Below, piece by piece: positions 24,943-34,601 of a stretch of 64,000 nucleotides of DNA. The notes beneath the pieces were generated by a model. The model was not told the origin of the DNA. It was given only the letters and a program-made list of their open reading frames with translations, and did no database searches. The DNA is from Corynebacterium sp. HMSC04H06 (lineage in GTDB: Bacteria; Actinomycetota; Actinomycetes; Mycobacteriales; Mycobacteriaceae). Position 1 is the first letter of the stretch, and every line of letters starts with the position of its first letter. The stretch lies in assembly GCF_001815935.1 (NCBI RefSeq), contig NZ_KV823424.1, positions 1 through 64,000 on the forward strand, read 5' to 3'. The translations under genes were made by a program, and so were the position numbers.

Positions 24943-26019
24943 GTGTCATTTCTGGAATTACAAGACGTGACCGTCGATTTCCCCGACGGCACTCGGGGCC
25001 TGGACTCGGTGAGCCTAACGGTCGAGGAAGGCGAATTCGTCGCGCTTGTCGGCCCGTCCGGGTCGGGCAAGACCACGCTGCTGCGCACGATTGCCGGGTT
25101 CGTGCACCCCACTGCGGGCGTGCTCCGCGTGGCAGGCGAGGATCTGGCGGGACTGCCCCCGGAGAAGCGCCGCATGGGTATGGTCTTCCAGCAGCACGCG
25201 GTCTGGCCGCACATGAGTGTCGCGGACAACGTGGGCTACCCGCTGAAGATGGCCGGCGTCCCTGCGGCCCAGCGCCGCGAGCGTATCCACGAGGCGCTGG
25301 CGATGGTCGGGCTGGAGGGCATGACCAAGCGCAAGCCCTCTACCCTCTCCGGCGGGCAGCAGCAGCGAGTGGCGCTGGCCCGCGCGGTGGTGGCGAACCC
25401 GAGCGTGCTACTTCTTGACGAGGCGCTGTCGGCCCTCGATGAGCCGCTGCGCGATAAGCTACGCCGCGATCTAACGGCCCTGGTGCGCACCCAGGGGCTC
25501 ACGGCGGTCCACGTCACCCACGACCGCGCTGAGGCCCTGGCGGTCGCCGATCGCATTGTGGTCCTGGCCGACGGACGCATCCAGCAGGTAGCCACGGCCC
25601 CGGAACTGCTCTCCTCCCCTGCCAGCCCCGCGGTGGCGCGGTTTATCTCCGACGCCACGGTGCTGGATGGGCACCTGCGCGGGCACCGGGTGGATTGCCA
25701 GGCGCTCGGCACCGGCTGGGAGGAATTCGCCTGGGCGGCGCAGCCAGCTCCGGCAGCGGGACACGATGCCCCGCGCGAGGGCACGGCGGTAGAAATCGTC
25801 ATCCTGCCCCGCACCGTGGAGGTCACCGCGCCGGGCCAGCCGGGGGCGGTCGATGCCACGCTGACCTCCGTGCTCTTCGAGACCACGGCCTACTCGGTCA
25901 CGGCTCAGGCAGGCTCCGGGCACACCTTCCGCGCTAGCGTGGGCCTTGAGCACCACCCCAAGGTCGGCGACGCCATCGGGCTAAAGATCAGCCGGCCGAT
26001 GGTCTACCCGGCAACCTGA
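24943..26019 (+). CDS. ABC transporter ATP-binding protein (FbpC-type)
   Basis: 358-residue cytoplasmic ATPase. Walker A GPSGSGKTT (about 37-45), Q-loop MVFQQHAVWPHM, signature LSGGQQQRVALARA (about 133-146), Walker B LLLDEALSALDEPL and the switch His in HVTHDRAEA. A C-terminal regulatory TOBE-like domain of about 110 residues follows. GTG start 6 bp after the permease. Completes the importer operon. Confidence 0.92.
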   Translation: MSFLELQDVTVDFPDGTRGLDSVSLTVEEGEFVALVGPSGSGKTTLLRTIAGFVHPTAGVLRVAGEDLAGLPPEKRRMGMVFQQHAVWPHMSVADNVGYPLKMAGVPAAQRRERIHEALAMVGLEGMTKRKPSTLSGGQQQRVALARAVVANPSVLLLDEALSALDEPLRDKLRRDLTALVRTQGLTAVHVTHDRAEALAVADRIVVLADGRIQQVATAPELLSSPASPAVARFISDATVLDGHLRGHRVDCQALGTGWEEFAWAAQPAPAAGHDAPREGTAVEIVILPRTVEVTAPGQPGAVDATLTSVLFETTAYSVTAQAGSGHTFRASVGLEHHPKVGDAIGLKISRPMVYPAT

Positions 26020-26225
26020 CGACCCGCTCATAGGTGCTTTCGGACAAAAGGGTTTCGAGCACTTTCAACGCCCCGGCGCGCTGCTCATCGTTGAGGTCGT
26101 TGAGGTTGAGCCCGTTGCGTTCCACGAAGGTCACAGGGAAGTTGGACCAGGCGGTCGAGCGGGATGGTCAGGGTGGCGGCAGCCAGGAGGGCGGCCACTT
26201 TCGTGCGGAGTCTGTGTGATGTCAT
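26016..26225 (-). pseudogene. remnant of a secreted DUF3500-like protein
   Basis: On the minus strand an ATG at 26225 opens a signal-like peptide (MTSHRLRTKVAALLAAATLTI). After about 25 codons the coding sense moves to another frame that reads NFPVTFVERNGLNLNDLNDE and then QRAGALKVLETLLS, a pattern resembling DUF3500 proteins (N-G-L-x-L-x-x-L-x-x-E-Q-R). The reading frame then stops inside the end of the ABC ATPase gene. Only the N-terminal part is left, with at least one frameshift. The family call rests on memory of the motif and is moderate. Confidence 0.45.
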
Positions 26226-26340
26226 GAACTCGAGACTAAGCCGCCCGGGTGCCAAGGCCGTGGGGGTTCCGGGGCAGTAAACCGAAAGTTTCCTGTGGGG
26301 TTGCTGTACGTCTCGGCCCTTCCGAAACCCTGTGAACTGC

Positions 26341-28029
26341 CTATTCGCCGTCCGAGGGGTCGAAGCCTCCGTCCACGCGCCAGGTGCGGGTGGTGTGCAG
26401 GGAGACGCTCGCCTCGGGGTCCTCGACGTCTGAGACGCGGTAGTAGCGCATCTCCACGTCGTCGGCGCGCAGCTGCGCGACCGCGTAGCCGTGGGCGTCG
26501 TAGTCGAGGTGGTTGACGTTGGGGTTCGCGTCCTTGATGGCGCTTTCCACTAGCAGCGAGGTCGAGTTGTCCTCCGCGTGGTAGATGCCGGTGTATTCGG
26601 TCAGGATTTCGTCGACGTTCGGCGCAGAGATAGACGTGGTCACCATCTCGCAGGCGACCTCCTTATCGCCGGTGTAGATGGAGTTGGCCCACTCGGAGTG
26701 GATATCGCCGGTGACGAAGAAGTTGTGGCGGCCGCGCTTCCCCAAAAGCTCGAGCAGCTTGTCGCGGTCGTGGGTGTATCCGTCCCACTGGTCGGAGTTA
26801 AGCGCGATACCGGAGCGGGAGGCCTTCATCGCCTGGATTGCTTCTTCGGCCTCGCGGTTGCCCGGCATGGTCAGCAGGCGCATGGGCGACATCATGACCG
26901 AGTTGCCCAGCACCATCCAGCGCGCCGGGGAGGTCTCCACGACGTCGGTCAGCCAGGCGAATTGCTCGCTGCCGAGCATCGTGCGGTCCGGGCTGGCGAA
27001 GTTGGCGGCGGTGGTCTCCGCGTCGCGGTAGCTGCGCAGATCCATCAGCGTCAGCTCCATGAGATCGCCGAACTGGAAGCTGCGGTAGAGGTGGCCTTCC
27101 TTCGAGGTGCCGGCCTTGCGCAGCGGCATCCACTCGAAGTAGGCCTGCAGGGCCTGGTCGCGGCGGCTGGCCCACTGGCCCTCAACGAAGCCGTCGGTGT
27201 GGTTTTCCGCACCCTCGCGCCAGGCGTTGTTTGCGGACTCATGGTCATCCCAGGTTACGACCCACGGGGCGGAGGCGTGAGCGGCCTGCAGGTGGGCATC
27301 GGTGCGGTACCGCCCGTAGCGCATGCGGTAGTCCTCGAGGGTCGTGATCTCCCACGTCGGGTGGTGCGGGCGGGCGATGCCGGACTTGCCCACGTACTCG
27401 CCCGTGCCGTACTCGTAGATGTAATCGCCGAGGAAAACGACGAGGTCGAGCTCGCCGGACCAGCCGCGCTCGGCCATGTCGCGGTAGGCGCAGAAGAAGC
27501 CGGACTCGTAGTTCGCACACGATGCCACGGCGAAGGTCAGCTGGTCCGGGCTGTCCCCGTGGGCGGGTGCGGTCTTGGTGCGGCCCACCAGGGACTCGGC
27601 CCCGGCGTGCGGGCCGTCGGCAACGCGGAAGCGGTAGTAATACTCGGTGGCCGGGCTCAGGTCGTGCGGCTCGGCGTGGATGGTGTGATCGCTATCCGGG
27701 CTGGTGGTCTCCGTGCCGCGGGCGACGATGTCGCCGAACTCTGGGCTGGTGGACACCTCCCAGTCGACGCGGGTGGGCTCGCCCAATCCGGAGCCGGGCA
27801 GCGAGTCACGATCCGGGGTAATGCGGGTCCATAACACCACGGAGCTCGGCAGCGGGCCGCCGCTGGCCACCCCGTGCAAGAACGGCAGGCTGGCACCGGA
27901 ATCCTGGGTATAAAGATCTAACGGGGAGGTCGGCTGGTCTTGGGCAAAAGCGGGGGCCGCGGCGATGCCGGCTGCGGTGAGCGAGGCGGCGGTCAGTGCC
28001 GTGCGGCGAGAGAAACGGGTTGTCTTCAT
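26341..28029 (-). CDS. phoD: PhoD-like alkaline phosphatase, Tat-exported
   Basis: 562-residue secreted enzyme that removes phosphate from mono- and diesters. Signal peptide KTTRFSRRTALTAASLTAAG with the twin Arg (RR at residues 8-9) and cleavage after AFAQ. The N-terminal PhoD domain (FLHGVASGGPLPSSVVLWTRITP) and the metal site segments VASCANYESG, VVFLGDYIYEYG, VTWDDHESANN and VTGDIHSEW are present. The C-terminus contains NVNHLDYDAHGYAVAQL, typical of the family. The frame is open to 28329, but 28029 gives the signal peptide and is chosen. Divergent from a second phosphatase. Confidence 0.92.
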   Translation of the reverse strand: MKTTRFSRRTALTAASLTAAGIAAAPAFAQDQPTSPLDLYTQDSGASLPFLHGVASGGPLPSSVVLWTRITPDRDSLPGSGLGEPTRVDWEVSTSPEFGDIVARGTETTSPDSDHTIHAEPHDLSPATEYYYRFRVADGPHAGAESLVGRTKTAPAHGDSPDQLTFAVASCANYESGFFCAYRDMAERGWSGELDLVVFLGDYIYEYGTGEYVGKSGIARPHHPTWEITTLEDYRMRYGRYRTDAHLQAAHASAPWVVTWDDHESANNAWREGAENHTDGFVEGQWASRRDQALQAYFEWMPLRKAGTSKEGHLYRSFQFGDLMELTLMDLRSYRDAETTAANFASPDRTMLGSEQFAWLTDVVETSPARWMVLGNSVMMSPMRLLTMPGNREAEEAIQAMKASRSGIALNSDQWDGYTHDRDKLLELLGKRGRHNFFVTGDIHSEWANSIYTGDKEVACEMVTTSISAPNVDEILTEYTGIYHAEDNSTSLLVESAIKDANPNVNHLDYDAHGYAVAQLRADDVEMRYYRVSDVEDPEASVSLHTTRTWRVDGGFDPSDGE

Positions 28030-28368
28030 GGCTGACAAACTAGCCCAGTCCCGGGCCGCTCGCTGGGAGAATAAGAGCTGGTAGTTGAGTCTTAAGTAGA
28101 AGTTATTCCCTGAGTAATCTGACTTTAACATGGCATTTACCTGTATTTGTTTCCATGTGCCTAACGTTTTGCTCAAGCCGGGTGGTTTACGCAGGCGACC
28201 GAAGATTCTTCCTCGTGACCGCTCGGCTCTAAAGCTGTAAAACAACTCGCCCACAACTCTGCTTTTGGGTCTGCCGCACGGATCACTTGGTACTGCACTC
28301 CCGACACCAATGAATAACTGCAGTGTCATCCGGTTTCGCGGTAGGGCCGTCTGACCAGGAAGAAGCCC
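28030..28368. promoter_or_regulatory. Intergenic region between two divergent phosphatase genes
   Basis: 339 bp, clearly richer in A+T at 28075-28150. For phoD, TAGTTT lies 7 nt before the ATG on the minus strand. For the plus-strand gene an RBS-like AGGAAGAA (28358-28365) is present. Divergent phosphatases suggest phosphate-starvation control by PhoR, but I do not see clear direct repeats of a PhoR box. No other gene is seen. Confidence 0.4.
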
Positions 28369-30079
28369 ATGATTAAAGCTTGCCTCAACCGCTCATTCGT
28401 GGCGCTTGGTTGCGCCTTGTCTGTCACTCTTGCCTCCGGCGCCGTCGTCCCGACCACCGCCCAGGCGCAGGAATCCCCGATTTACCGCCAGGTCCTGCAG
28501 CCGGGCGCGGATGAAACCTCCGTCATCGTCTCCTGGCGCACCAACCACCGAGGCGAGGAAAAGCTCAAGGTCTACCCGACCGGGCAGGAAGACCAGGCGA
28601 AGGAATTCGACGCCAAGGAAAAGAACGCCGGCCGCATCCTCTACCTGTCCAACTATGCGACGGCCACCGGCCTGGCGGAAGACACCGAGTACACCTACGT
28701 GGTGGGCTCCGACGAGGGCGGCTGGTCCGCCCCGCACACGTTCAACACCGGTTCCCACGGCGAGGACTGGTCCTTTGTCACGATTAGCGACGCGCAGATC
28801 GGCGTGGACGCGAAGATCGAGGAACAAACCGAGCAGTGGAACAAGACGATCAACAAGGCGATCGGTGACGTACCGGACTCGCAGCTCATCTGGTCCCTGG
28901 GCGACCAGATTGAGGGCTGGGGCGCTCCCCTAGCCCAGTACGACGGCTTCTTCAGCCCAGATGTCATCCGGCAGGTTCCGCTCAGTGCTATCCCGGGCAA
29001 CCACGAGGGCTACCCCTCCGCGATTGCTTTCGGTGACTACGACGAGCACTTCATCAACCCCAACCAGGCCCCGGACCTGCGCAACTCCTGGTTTGAGCGC
29101 AACAACGTGCTCTTCATCAATCTGGACTCCAACGCAAGCCAAGAGGACGACATTGAGCGCCACAAGCGCTTCCTCAAGGACACCATCGACAACCGAGGCG
29201 CCTTCAACGACTGGGTAATCGTAGGCATGCACCACTCCCTGTACTCGCAGGCCACCCACTACACCGACACCGACGTGGGACGCCTGCGCGACGGCCTGGC
29301 GGATACCTTCTCTGAGCTCGGCGTCGACGTGGTCCTCTCGGGCCACGACCACATCTACACCCGCACCCACCTGATGAACGGCAATCAGCCGGTCTCTGAG
29401 GGCCTGGGCAAGCGCAATGACAAGCTTTCCCCGAACGACAACGAGGTCCTCTACCTGACCACCACCAGCGCCGGCGGCGGCAAGTTCTACGATTTCCAGG
29501 ACGTCAATGGCGAAAAGCAGCCGAACGCCCGCATGGAACACGTCCCGCAGGAACTGGTGCACGACTCCACCGCCTACTGGCGCCAAGACTACACCCCGGA
29601 TTATCTGCGGGTGGACGTGACCGGCGAGGAACTCCGCCTGACCACCTACGACGAGCCCACCGGTGCGCTCGTCGACCGTGTCACCCTAGAGAACCGCGAC
29701 CGCGCCCTGGTCGATCCGCGCGAGGAACAGCCAGAACCGACCGAAGAGCCGTCGGCCGAGCCTTCTGAAAAGCCGACCACCGAGCCGGGCGAACCGGAAG
29801 AGTCCACTGAGCCGAGCAAGCCGTCTGAGCCGGCGAAGCCGAGCAAGGAACCGAACAAGGAAGGCAGCAGCGGCAGCAGCAATGGCCAGCTCCGGTAGCT
29901 CGAGCAGCAGCAACGGTAGCTCCGCTAGCTCGCAAGGCTCTTCCAACGTGTTCTGGGGCTTTAGCCTGGTCGCAGCCGTGCTGGGTGCGCTCGGCTTGGG
30001 CAGCTGGGCCGTCTGGAAGTATGTACCGCACCTGATGATGAAGCCGGTCAAGAACTTCTTCGACCGTATCTTTGGCTAG
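28369..30079 (+). pseudogene. secreted metallophosphoesterase (purple acid phosphatase-like), frameshifted before its C-terminal anchor
   Basis: The first frame (28369-29898) encodes a signal peptide (cleavage near AQAQ|ESP), an N-terminal Fn3-like PAP domain (VIVSWRTNHRGEEK) and the phosphoesterase with metal ligands in ISDAQIG, SLGDQIEGW, IPGNHEG, VGMHHSLYS and LSGHDHIYTRTH. A Pro/Glu/Ser-rich linker then ends early. The next frame (to 30079) supplies SSSSSNGSSASSQG and a membrane helix VFWGFSLVAAVLGALGLGSW with a basic tail, so the normal protein would be anchored in the membrane. One extra C at 29886-29887 explains the break. As written, a free secreted enzyme without anchor is made; catalytic parts are intact. 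Confidence 0.85.
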
Positions 30080-30102
30080 GCCCTAAACTTAGCCGGCACG
30101 CC

Positions 30103-30148
30103 AAGAGCTGCGCGGCGCTGAGATGTTCAGCGTTCGCGCGGCTCTTTG
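30103..30148 (+). terminator. Terminator of the metallophosphoesterase gene
   Basis: Imperfect long hairpin: AGAGCTGCGCGGCGCTGA (from 30103) pairs with TCAGCGTTCGCGCGGCTCT (to about 30145) with a 5-nt loop, followed by TTT. About 25 bp after the anchor frame stop. Confidence 0.7.
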
Positions 30149-30253
30149 TCACTAAGAATTGGGCAAAGTTTCCGTATGGTGATGACAGCGTTTCGGCTTG
30201 CTCAGATTCCTTCAGGATTCGGGCCTAGATAACTGGCCACGACTTAACCTAAA

Positions 30254-30283
30254 CTGACACCGCTAACCTGCGGCGACTACACT
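30254..30283 (+). promoter_or_regulatory. leuS promoter
   Basis: CTGACA (30254-30259), 18-nt spacer, TACACT (30278-30283), then 8 nt to the leuS ATG. Predicts a leaderless leuS mRNA. Confidence 0.6.
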
Positions 30284-30291
30284 GTGTGCCT

Positions 30292-33144
30292 ATGACTAAC
30301 CCGAGTGATTCCACGGATACTACCGCGCACCGCTATACGCCGGAACTGGCTAACCAGATTGAGAAGACCTGGCAGCAGTACTGGGCAGATAATGGCACTT
30401 TTACCGCGCCGAACCCGGTCGGCGACCTGGCTACGGATGGTCAGTTGCCGGCGGAAAAGCTCAACGTGCAGGATATGTTCCCCTACCCCTCCGGGGCGGG
30501 GCTGCACGTGGGCCACCCGCTGGGGTATATCGCTACGGACACCTTCGCCCGCTACAACCGCATGCTGGGTAAGAACGTGCTGCACACTCTGGGTTATGAC
30601 GCCTTCGGCCTGCCGGCTGAGCAGTACGCCATCCAGACGGGTACGCACCCGCGGACGACCACAATGACCAATATCGACAACATGCGCCGGCAGCTGGGCG
30701 CCCTGGGCCTAGGCCACGACCCGCGCCGCAGTGTGGCTACCACGGACCCGGAGTTTTACAAGTGGACGCAGTGGATCTTCCTGCAGATTTACAACGCTTG
30801 GTTTGATGAGGAGCAGGGCAAGGCCCGCCCGATTTCGGAGCTGATCCAGGAGCTGGAGGCCAACAAGCGCACCACCAAGGACGGGCGCTACTACGAGGAC
30901 CTGACCGCGGCGGAGAAGGCCGAGGCGGTGGACGAGTTCCGCCTGGTCTACCTGTCGAATTCCACGGTGAACTGGTGCCCGGGCCTGGGCACCGTGCTGG
31001 CCAACGAGGAGGTGACCGCGGACGGCAAGTCCGAGCGCGGTAACTTCCCGGTCTTCCGCAAGAACCTCAAGCAGTGGATGATGCGCATTACCGCGTACTC
31101 GGACCGGCTGCTCGATGACTTGGAGCTGTTGGACTGGCCGGAGAAGGTCAAATCCATGCAGCGCAACTGGATCGGCCGCTCCCGGGGCGCGGACGTGAAC
31201 TTCACCGCGGAGGGCCAGGAGATCACCGTCTTCACCACCCGCCCGGACACCCTGTTCGGCGCGGAATACGTGGTGCTGGCGCCGGAGCACGAGCTGGTCG
31301 ACCATCTGCTCTCTCCCATCCCTTACGACGACGACATTGATGAGCGCTGGACCTACGGCCACGATGACCCGAAGGAGGCCGTGGAGGCCTACCGCGAGGA
31401 CATCGCCGCGAAGTCCGACCTGGAGCGCCAGGAAAACAAGGACAAGACCGGCGTCTTCCTGGGTACCTATGCCACCAACCCGGTCTCCGGGAAGCAGGTC
31501 CCGATTTTCATCGCGGACTACGTCCTGACCGGCTACGGCACCGGCGCCATCATGGCGGTCCCGGCCCACGACACCCGTGACTACGAGTTTGCGCAGACCT
31601 TTGGCCTGCCGATCACGGAGGTTGTCAGCGGCGGCGACGTCAGCACCGAGGCCTGGACCGAGGACGGTACCCTGGTCAATTCGGCTAACGATGCCGGGCT
31701 GGATCTCAACGGCCTGGACAAGAAGGCCGCCATCGCCCGCACCATCGCCTGGCTGGAAGAGACCGGCAAGGGCGCGGAGAAGATCCAGTACAAGCTGCGC
31801 GACTGGCTGTTTGCCCGCCAGCGCTACTGGGGCGAGCCCTTCCCGATTGTCTACGACGCGGACGGCCACGCCCACGCCCTGCCGGAGTCCATGCTGCCGG
31901 TCGAGCTGCCGGAGGTAGAGGACTACGCGCCGGTCTCCTTCGATCCGGAGGATCGCAACTCGGAGCCGCAGCCGCCGCTGGCCAAGGCCCGCGAGTGGGT
32001 CGAGGTCGAGCTGGACTTGGGCGACGGCCCGCAGACCTACTACCGCGATACCAACGTCATGCCGCAGTGGGCCGGGTCCTCCTGGTACCAGCTGCGCTAC
32101 GTGGATCCGACCAACGACGAACAGTTCTGCGATCTCGAGAACGAGCGCTACTGGACGGGGCCGCGCCCGGAGGAGCACGGCGCGAATGATCCGGGCGGCG
32201 TCGACCTGTACGTCGGCGGCGTGGAGCACGCCGTGCTGCACCTGTTGTACTCCCGTTTCTGGCACAAGGTGCTCTACGATTTGGGCTTTGTCAGCTCCAA
32301 GGAGCCGTACCGCCGCCTGTTCAACCAGGGCTATATCCAGGCCTATGCTTACACCGATTCCCGCGGCGTCTACGTGCCGGCCGCCGAGGTTGAAGAGAAG
32401 GACGGCAAGTTCTACTACAACGGCGAAGAGGTCAACCAGGAATACGGCAAGATGGGCAAGTCCCTGAAGAATGCCGTCGCTCCGGATGACATCTGCCGCG
32501 ACTTCGGCGCGGACACGCTGCGCGTCTACGAGATGTCGATGGGCCCGCTGGACACCTCCCGCCCGTGGGCCACCAAGGACGTCGTGGGTGCGCAGCGCTT
32601 CCTGCAGCGCCTGTGGCGCCTAGCCGTCAACGAGGAGACGGGTGAGCTGGCTGCTACCGATGCCGCCCTGACCGAGGACGACTTGAAGGCCCTGCACCGC
32701 ACCATCGCGGGCGTGCGGGACGACTACGAGAACCTGCGTCTGAACACCGTCGTGGCCAAGCTGATCGAGTACGTCAACTACCTGACCAAGGCCTACTCGA
32801 ACGGCGCGCCGCGCCAGGCCGTCGAGCCCATCGCGCAGATGGTCTCCCCGGTCGCCCCGCACATCGCGGAGGAGATCTGGCGCCGCTTCGGCCACGCAGA
32901 GACCATCACCTTCGAGCCCTTCCCGGCCTACGAGGACAAATACCTGGTGGACGACGAGATCGAGGTCCCAGTCCAGATCAACGGCAAGGTCAAGTCCCGC
33001 ATCCACGTCGCTGCCGATGCCGACCAGGACACCGTCTTGGCCGCCGCCTCCGCCGACACGAAGATCGCGGAACTGATCAGCGGCAAGAACGTGGTCAAGC
33101 AGATCTACGTGCCCGGCCGCATGGTCAACCTCGTCGTGAAATAG
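30292..33144 (+). CDS. leuS: leucyl-tRNA synthetase
   Basis: Charges tRNA-Leu in the cytoplasm. 950 residues, the long actinobacterial form. HIGH-type motif [17 protein letters not shown] at about residues 63-79; editing domain (CP1) with [25 protein letters not shown]-type motif [10 protein letters not shown]-terminal anticodon domain ending VNLVVK. ATG 30292 is preferred over the GTG two codons upstream because it is 8 nt after TACACT. An 9-bp hairpin (CGGGCGGAT / complement, 33166-33199) after the stop is a likely terminator. Confidence 0.97.
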   Translation: MTNPSDSTDTTAHRYTPELANQIEKTWQQYWADNGTFTAPNPVGDLATDGQLPAEKLNVQDMFPYPSGAGLHVGHPLGYIATDTFARYNRMLGKNVLHTLGYDAFGLPAEQYAIQTGTHPRTTTMTNIDNMRRQLGALGLGHDPRRSVATTDPEFYKWTQWIFLQIYNAWFDEEQGKARPISELIQELEANKRTTKDGRYYEDLTAAEKAEAVDEFRLVYLSNSTVNWCPGLGTVLANEEVTADGKSERGNFPVFRKNLKQWMMRITAYSDRLLDDLELLDWPEKVKSMQRNWIGRSRGADVNFTAEGQEITVFTTRPDTLFGAEYVVLAPEHELVDHLLSPIPYDDDIDERWTYGHDDPKEAVEAYREDIAAKSDLERQENKDKTGVFLGTYATNPVSGKQVPIFIADYVLTGYGTGAIMAVPAHDTRDYEFAQTFGLPITEVVSGGDVSTEAWTEDGTLVNSANDAGLDLNGLDKKAAIARTIAWLEETGKGAEKIQYKLRDWLFARQRYWGEPFPIVYDADGHAHALPESMLPVELPEVEDYAPVSFDPEDRNSEPQPPLAKAREWVEVELDLGDGPQTYYRDTNVMPQWAGSSWYQLRYVDPTNDEQFCDLENERYWTGPRPEEHGANDPGGVDLYVGGVEHAVLHLLYSRFWHKVLYDLGFVSSKEPYRRLFNQGYIQAYAYTDSRGVYVPAAEVEEKDGKFYYNGEEVNQEYGKMGKSLKNAVAPDDICRDFGADTLRVYEMSMGPLDTSRPWATKDVVGAQRFLQRLWRLAVNEETGELAATDAALTEDDLKALHRTIAGVRDDYENLRLNTVVAKLIEYVNYLTKAYSNGAPRQAVEPIAQMVSPVAPHIAEEIWRRFGHAETITFEPFPAYEDKYLVDDEIEVPVQINGKVKSRIHVAADADQDTVLAAASADTKIAELISGKNVVKQIYVPGRMVNLVVK

Positions 33145-33165
33145 CCGGGCAGGGCAAGTCGGGGA

Positions 33166-33199
33166 CGGGCGGATACTTCCTTTTGGGGTAATCCGCCCG
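33166..33199 (+). terminator. Possible terminator after leuS
   Basis: 9-bp perfect arms CGGGCGGAT (33166-33174) and ATCCGCCCG (33191-33199) with a 16-nt loop. Only a short A/T tail follows, so strength is uncertain. Confidence 0.5.
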
Positions 33200-33281
33200 A
33201 AAACCCGCGGTGAGGTGGGGTGATTTCACTGCGGGATGGTCGCTGAGGCCGCTCGGAGGGGTTATAGAGGAATTGTTTAGG

Positions 33282-33342
33282 GCAGGGTAGCCTAAAGAAT
33301 TTTGATGCCAGCCATCGGAGGACTAAGGTAAACCTGTCCTTC
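33282..33342 (+). promoter_or_regulatory. Two candidate DtxR boxes upstream of the siderophore ABC genes
   Basis: Compared with the DtxR consensus TTAGGTTAGCCTAACCTAA, 33282-33300 matches at 12 of 19 positions with an unbroken TAGCCTAA core, and 33324-33342 also matches at 12 of 19 (AAGGT, CCT and CCT parts). The first overlaps a -10 like TAGCCT. Iron-repressed control of siderophore uptake by DtxR is the rule in Corynebacterium; binding here is inferred. Confidence 0.5.
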
Positions 33343-33380
33343 TTTACCTGCTTATTTCTCTGAAAGGGTTGCAGCACATC

Positions 33381-34595
33381 ATGAAGAAAATCCTGGCCGC
33401 TGTAGCGGCGACTGCGCTGGTTTTCGGCGCAGCGGGCTGTTCTAGCGACTCCGCCGATAACGGCTCCAACGGGTCGAATGGCTCGAATGGGGCTTCGCAA
33501 GTAAACCAAGACGGCACAAAGGCGGAGAACTCGGCCCTGACGGTTCACGACGCCGCCGGACGCACCGTCGAGTTTGCGGAACAGCCGGAGCGCATCATCC
33601 TGGCGGAAGGCCGCAACACCTTCGTCACCTCGATTCTGCAAGACGACCCGTTCGAAAACGTCGTTGCCTTTGGTTCGGACCTGACCAAGGCCGCGCCAAA
33701 GTTCGAAGAAAAGCTCTACGGCCTGAACCCCGCGGCCAAGGACCTGCCGGAGATCGGCAACATCGCCAAGGGCGACGTGACCGTGGAAAACCTGCTGGCG
33801 CAGGACCCGGATGTCGTGGTCATGTCCCTGGACCACAAGGACGGCGCGGAAAAGACCGGCTTCCTGGACGATCTGGATAAGGCCGGCGTCACCTACGTCT
33901 TCACCGACTTCCGCCAGAAGCCGCTGGAAAACACCACCACCTCCGTCAAGCTGCTGGGCGACCTGCTGGGTAAGACCGAGCAGGCCGAGAAGTTCAACGA
34001 CTTCTACGAGGGCAAGGTCAAGGAAATCACCGACCGTGTTGCCGACGTCAAGGACGAGGACCGTCCGGAGGCGCTAGTTTGGACCGCGGCTGGCATGATG
34101 GACTGCTGCTCAGTTTCCGCGGACAAGAACTTCGGTTCCCTGCTGGACGCGCTGCACGCCAAGAACCTGGGCGAGGACATCACCTCGGCCGAGAACAACA
34201 CCCTGACCGCGGAAAAGATGATAGAGATGCAGCCGGAGAACCTCATCGTTACCGGCGGCGAGTGGTCCGATGAGACGGACAAGACCCCGGACGTTCGCCA
34301 CGTCCAGCTGGGCTACCAGTCCAGCCCGGACAAGGCCCAGGAAACTCTGGACGGCCCGCTGGAGACCCCGGGCCTAGACCTGCTGGAGGCTCCGAAGAAC
34401 GACAAGTACTTCGCCGTCTACCACCAGTTCTACGACAACCCGTTCAACGTCTTCGCCCTGGAGGCCTTCGCGAAGTGGCTCTACCCGGATAAGTTCGAGG
34501 ACATGGACGCGGCCAAGGACTTCGAGGACTTCCACAAGGACTGGCTGCCGTTCGATTACTCCGGCGCCTTCTTCGCTCACAATGGGGATAAATAA
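33381..34595 (+). CDS. siderophore ABC transporter substrate-binding lipoprotein
   Basis: 404-residue lipoprotein: signal KKILAAVAATALVFGAAGC with the lipidated Cys at about residue 20, then an Asn/Gly/Ser linker containing repeated SNG units. The FecB/PeriBP_2 domain begins TVHDAAGRTVEFAEQPERIIL and includes DPDVVVMSL and GGEW. It binds a ferric siderophore or heme outside the membrane for the next two gene products. The layout (binding protein, single permease, ATPase) resembles irp6ABC of C. diphtheriae. ATG 33381 has GAAAGGG 12 nt upstream. Confidence 0.88.
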   Translation: MKKILAAVAATALVFGAAGCSSDSADNGSNGSNGSNGASQVNQDGTKAENSALTVHDAAGRTVEFAEQPERIILAEGRNTFVTSILQDDPFENVVAFGSDLTKAAPKFEEKLYGLNPAAKDLPEIGNIAKGDVTVENLLAQDPDVVVMSLDHKDGAEKTGFLDDLDKAGVTYVFTDFRQKPLENTTTSVKLLGDLLGKTEQAEKFNDFYEGKVKEITDRVADVKDEDRPEALVWTAAGMMDCCSVSADKNFGSLLDALHAKNLGEDITSAENNTLTAEKMIEMQPENLIVTGGEWSDETDKTPDVRHVQLGYQSSPDKAQETLDGPLETPGLDLLEAPKNDKYFAVYHQFYDNPFNVFALEAFAKWLYPDKFEDMDAAKDFEDFHKDWLPFDYSGAFFAHNGDK

Positions 34596-34601
34596 CCGGC
34601 G

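Noticed and set aside
30084..30291. tRNA or small RNA gene before leuS
   Set aside because: No cloverleaf could be formed; the hairpin there is explained as a terminator.
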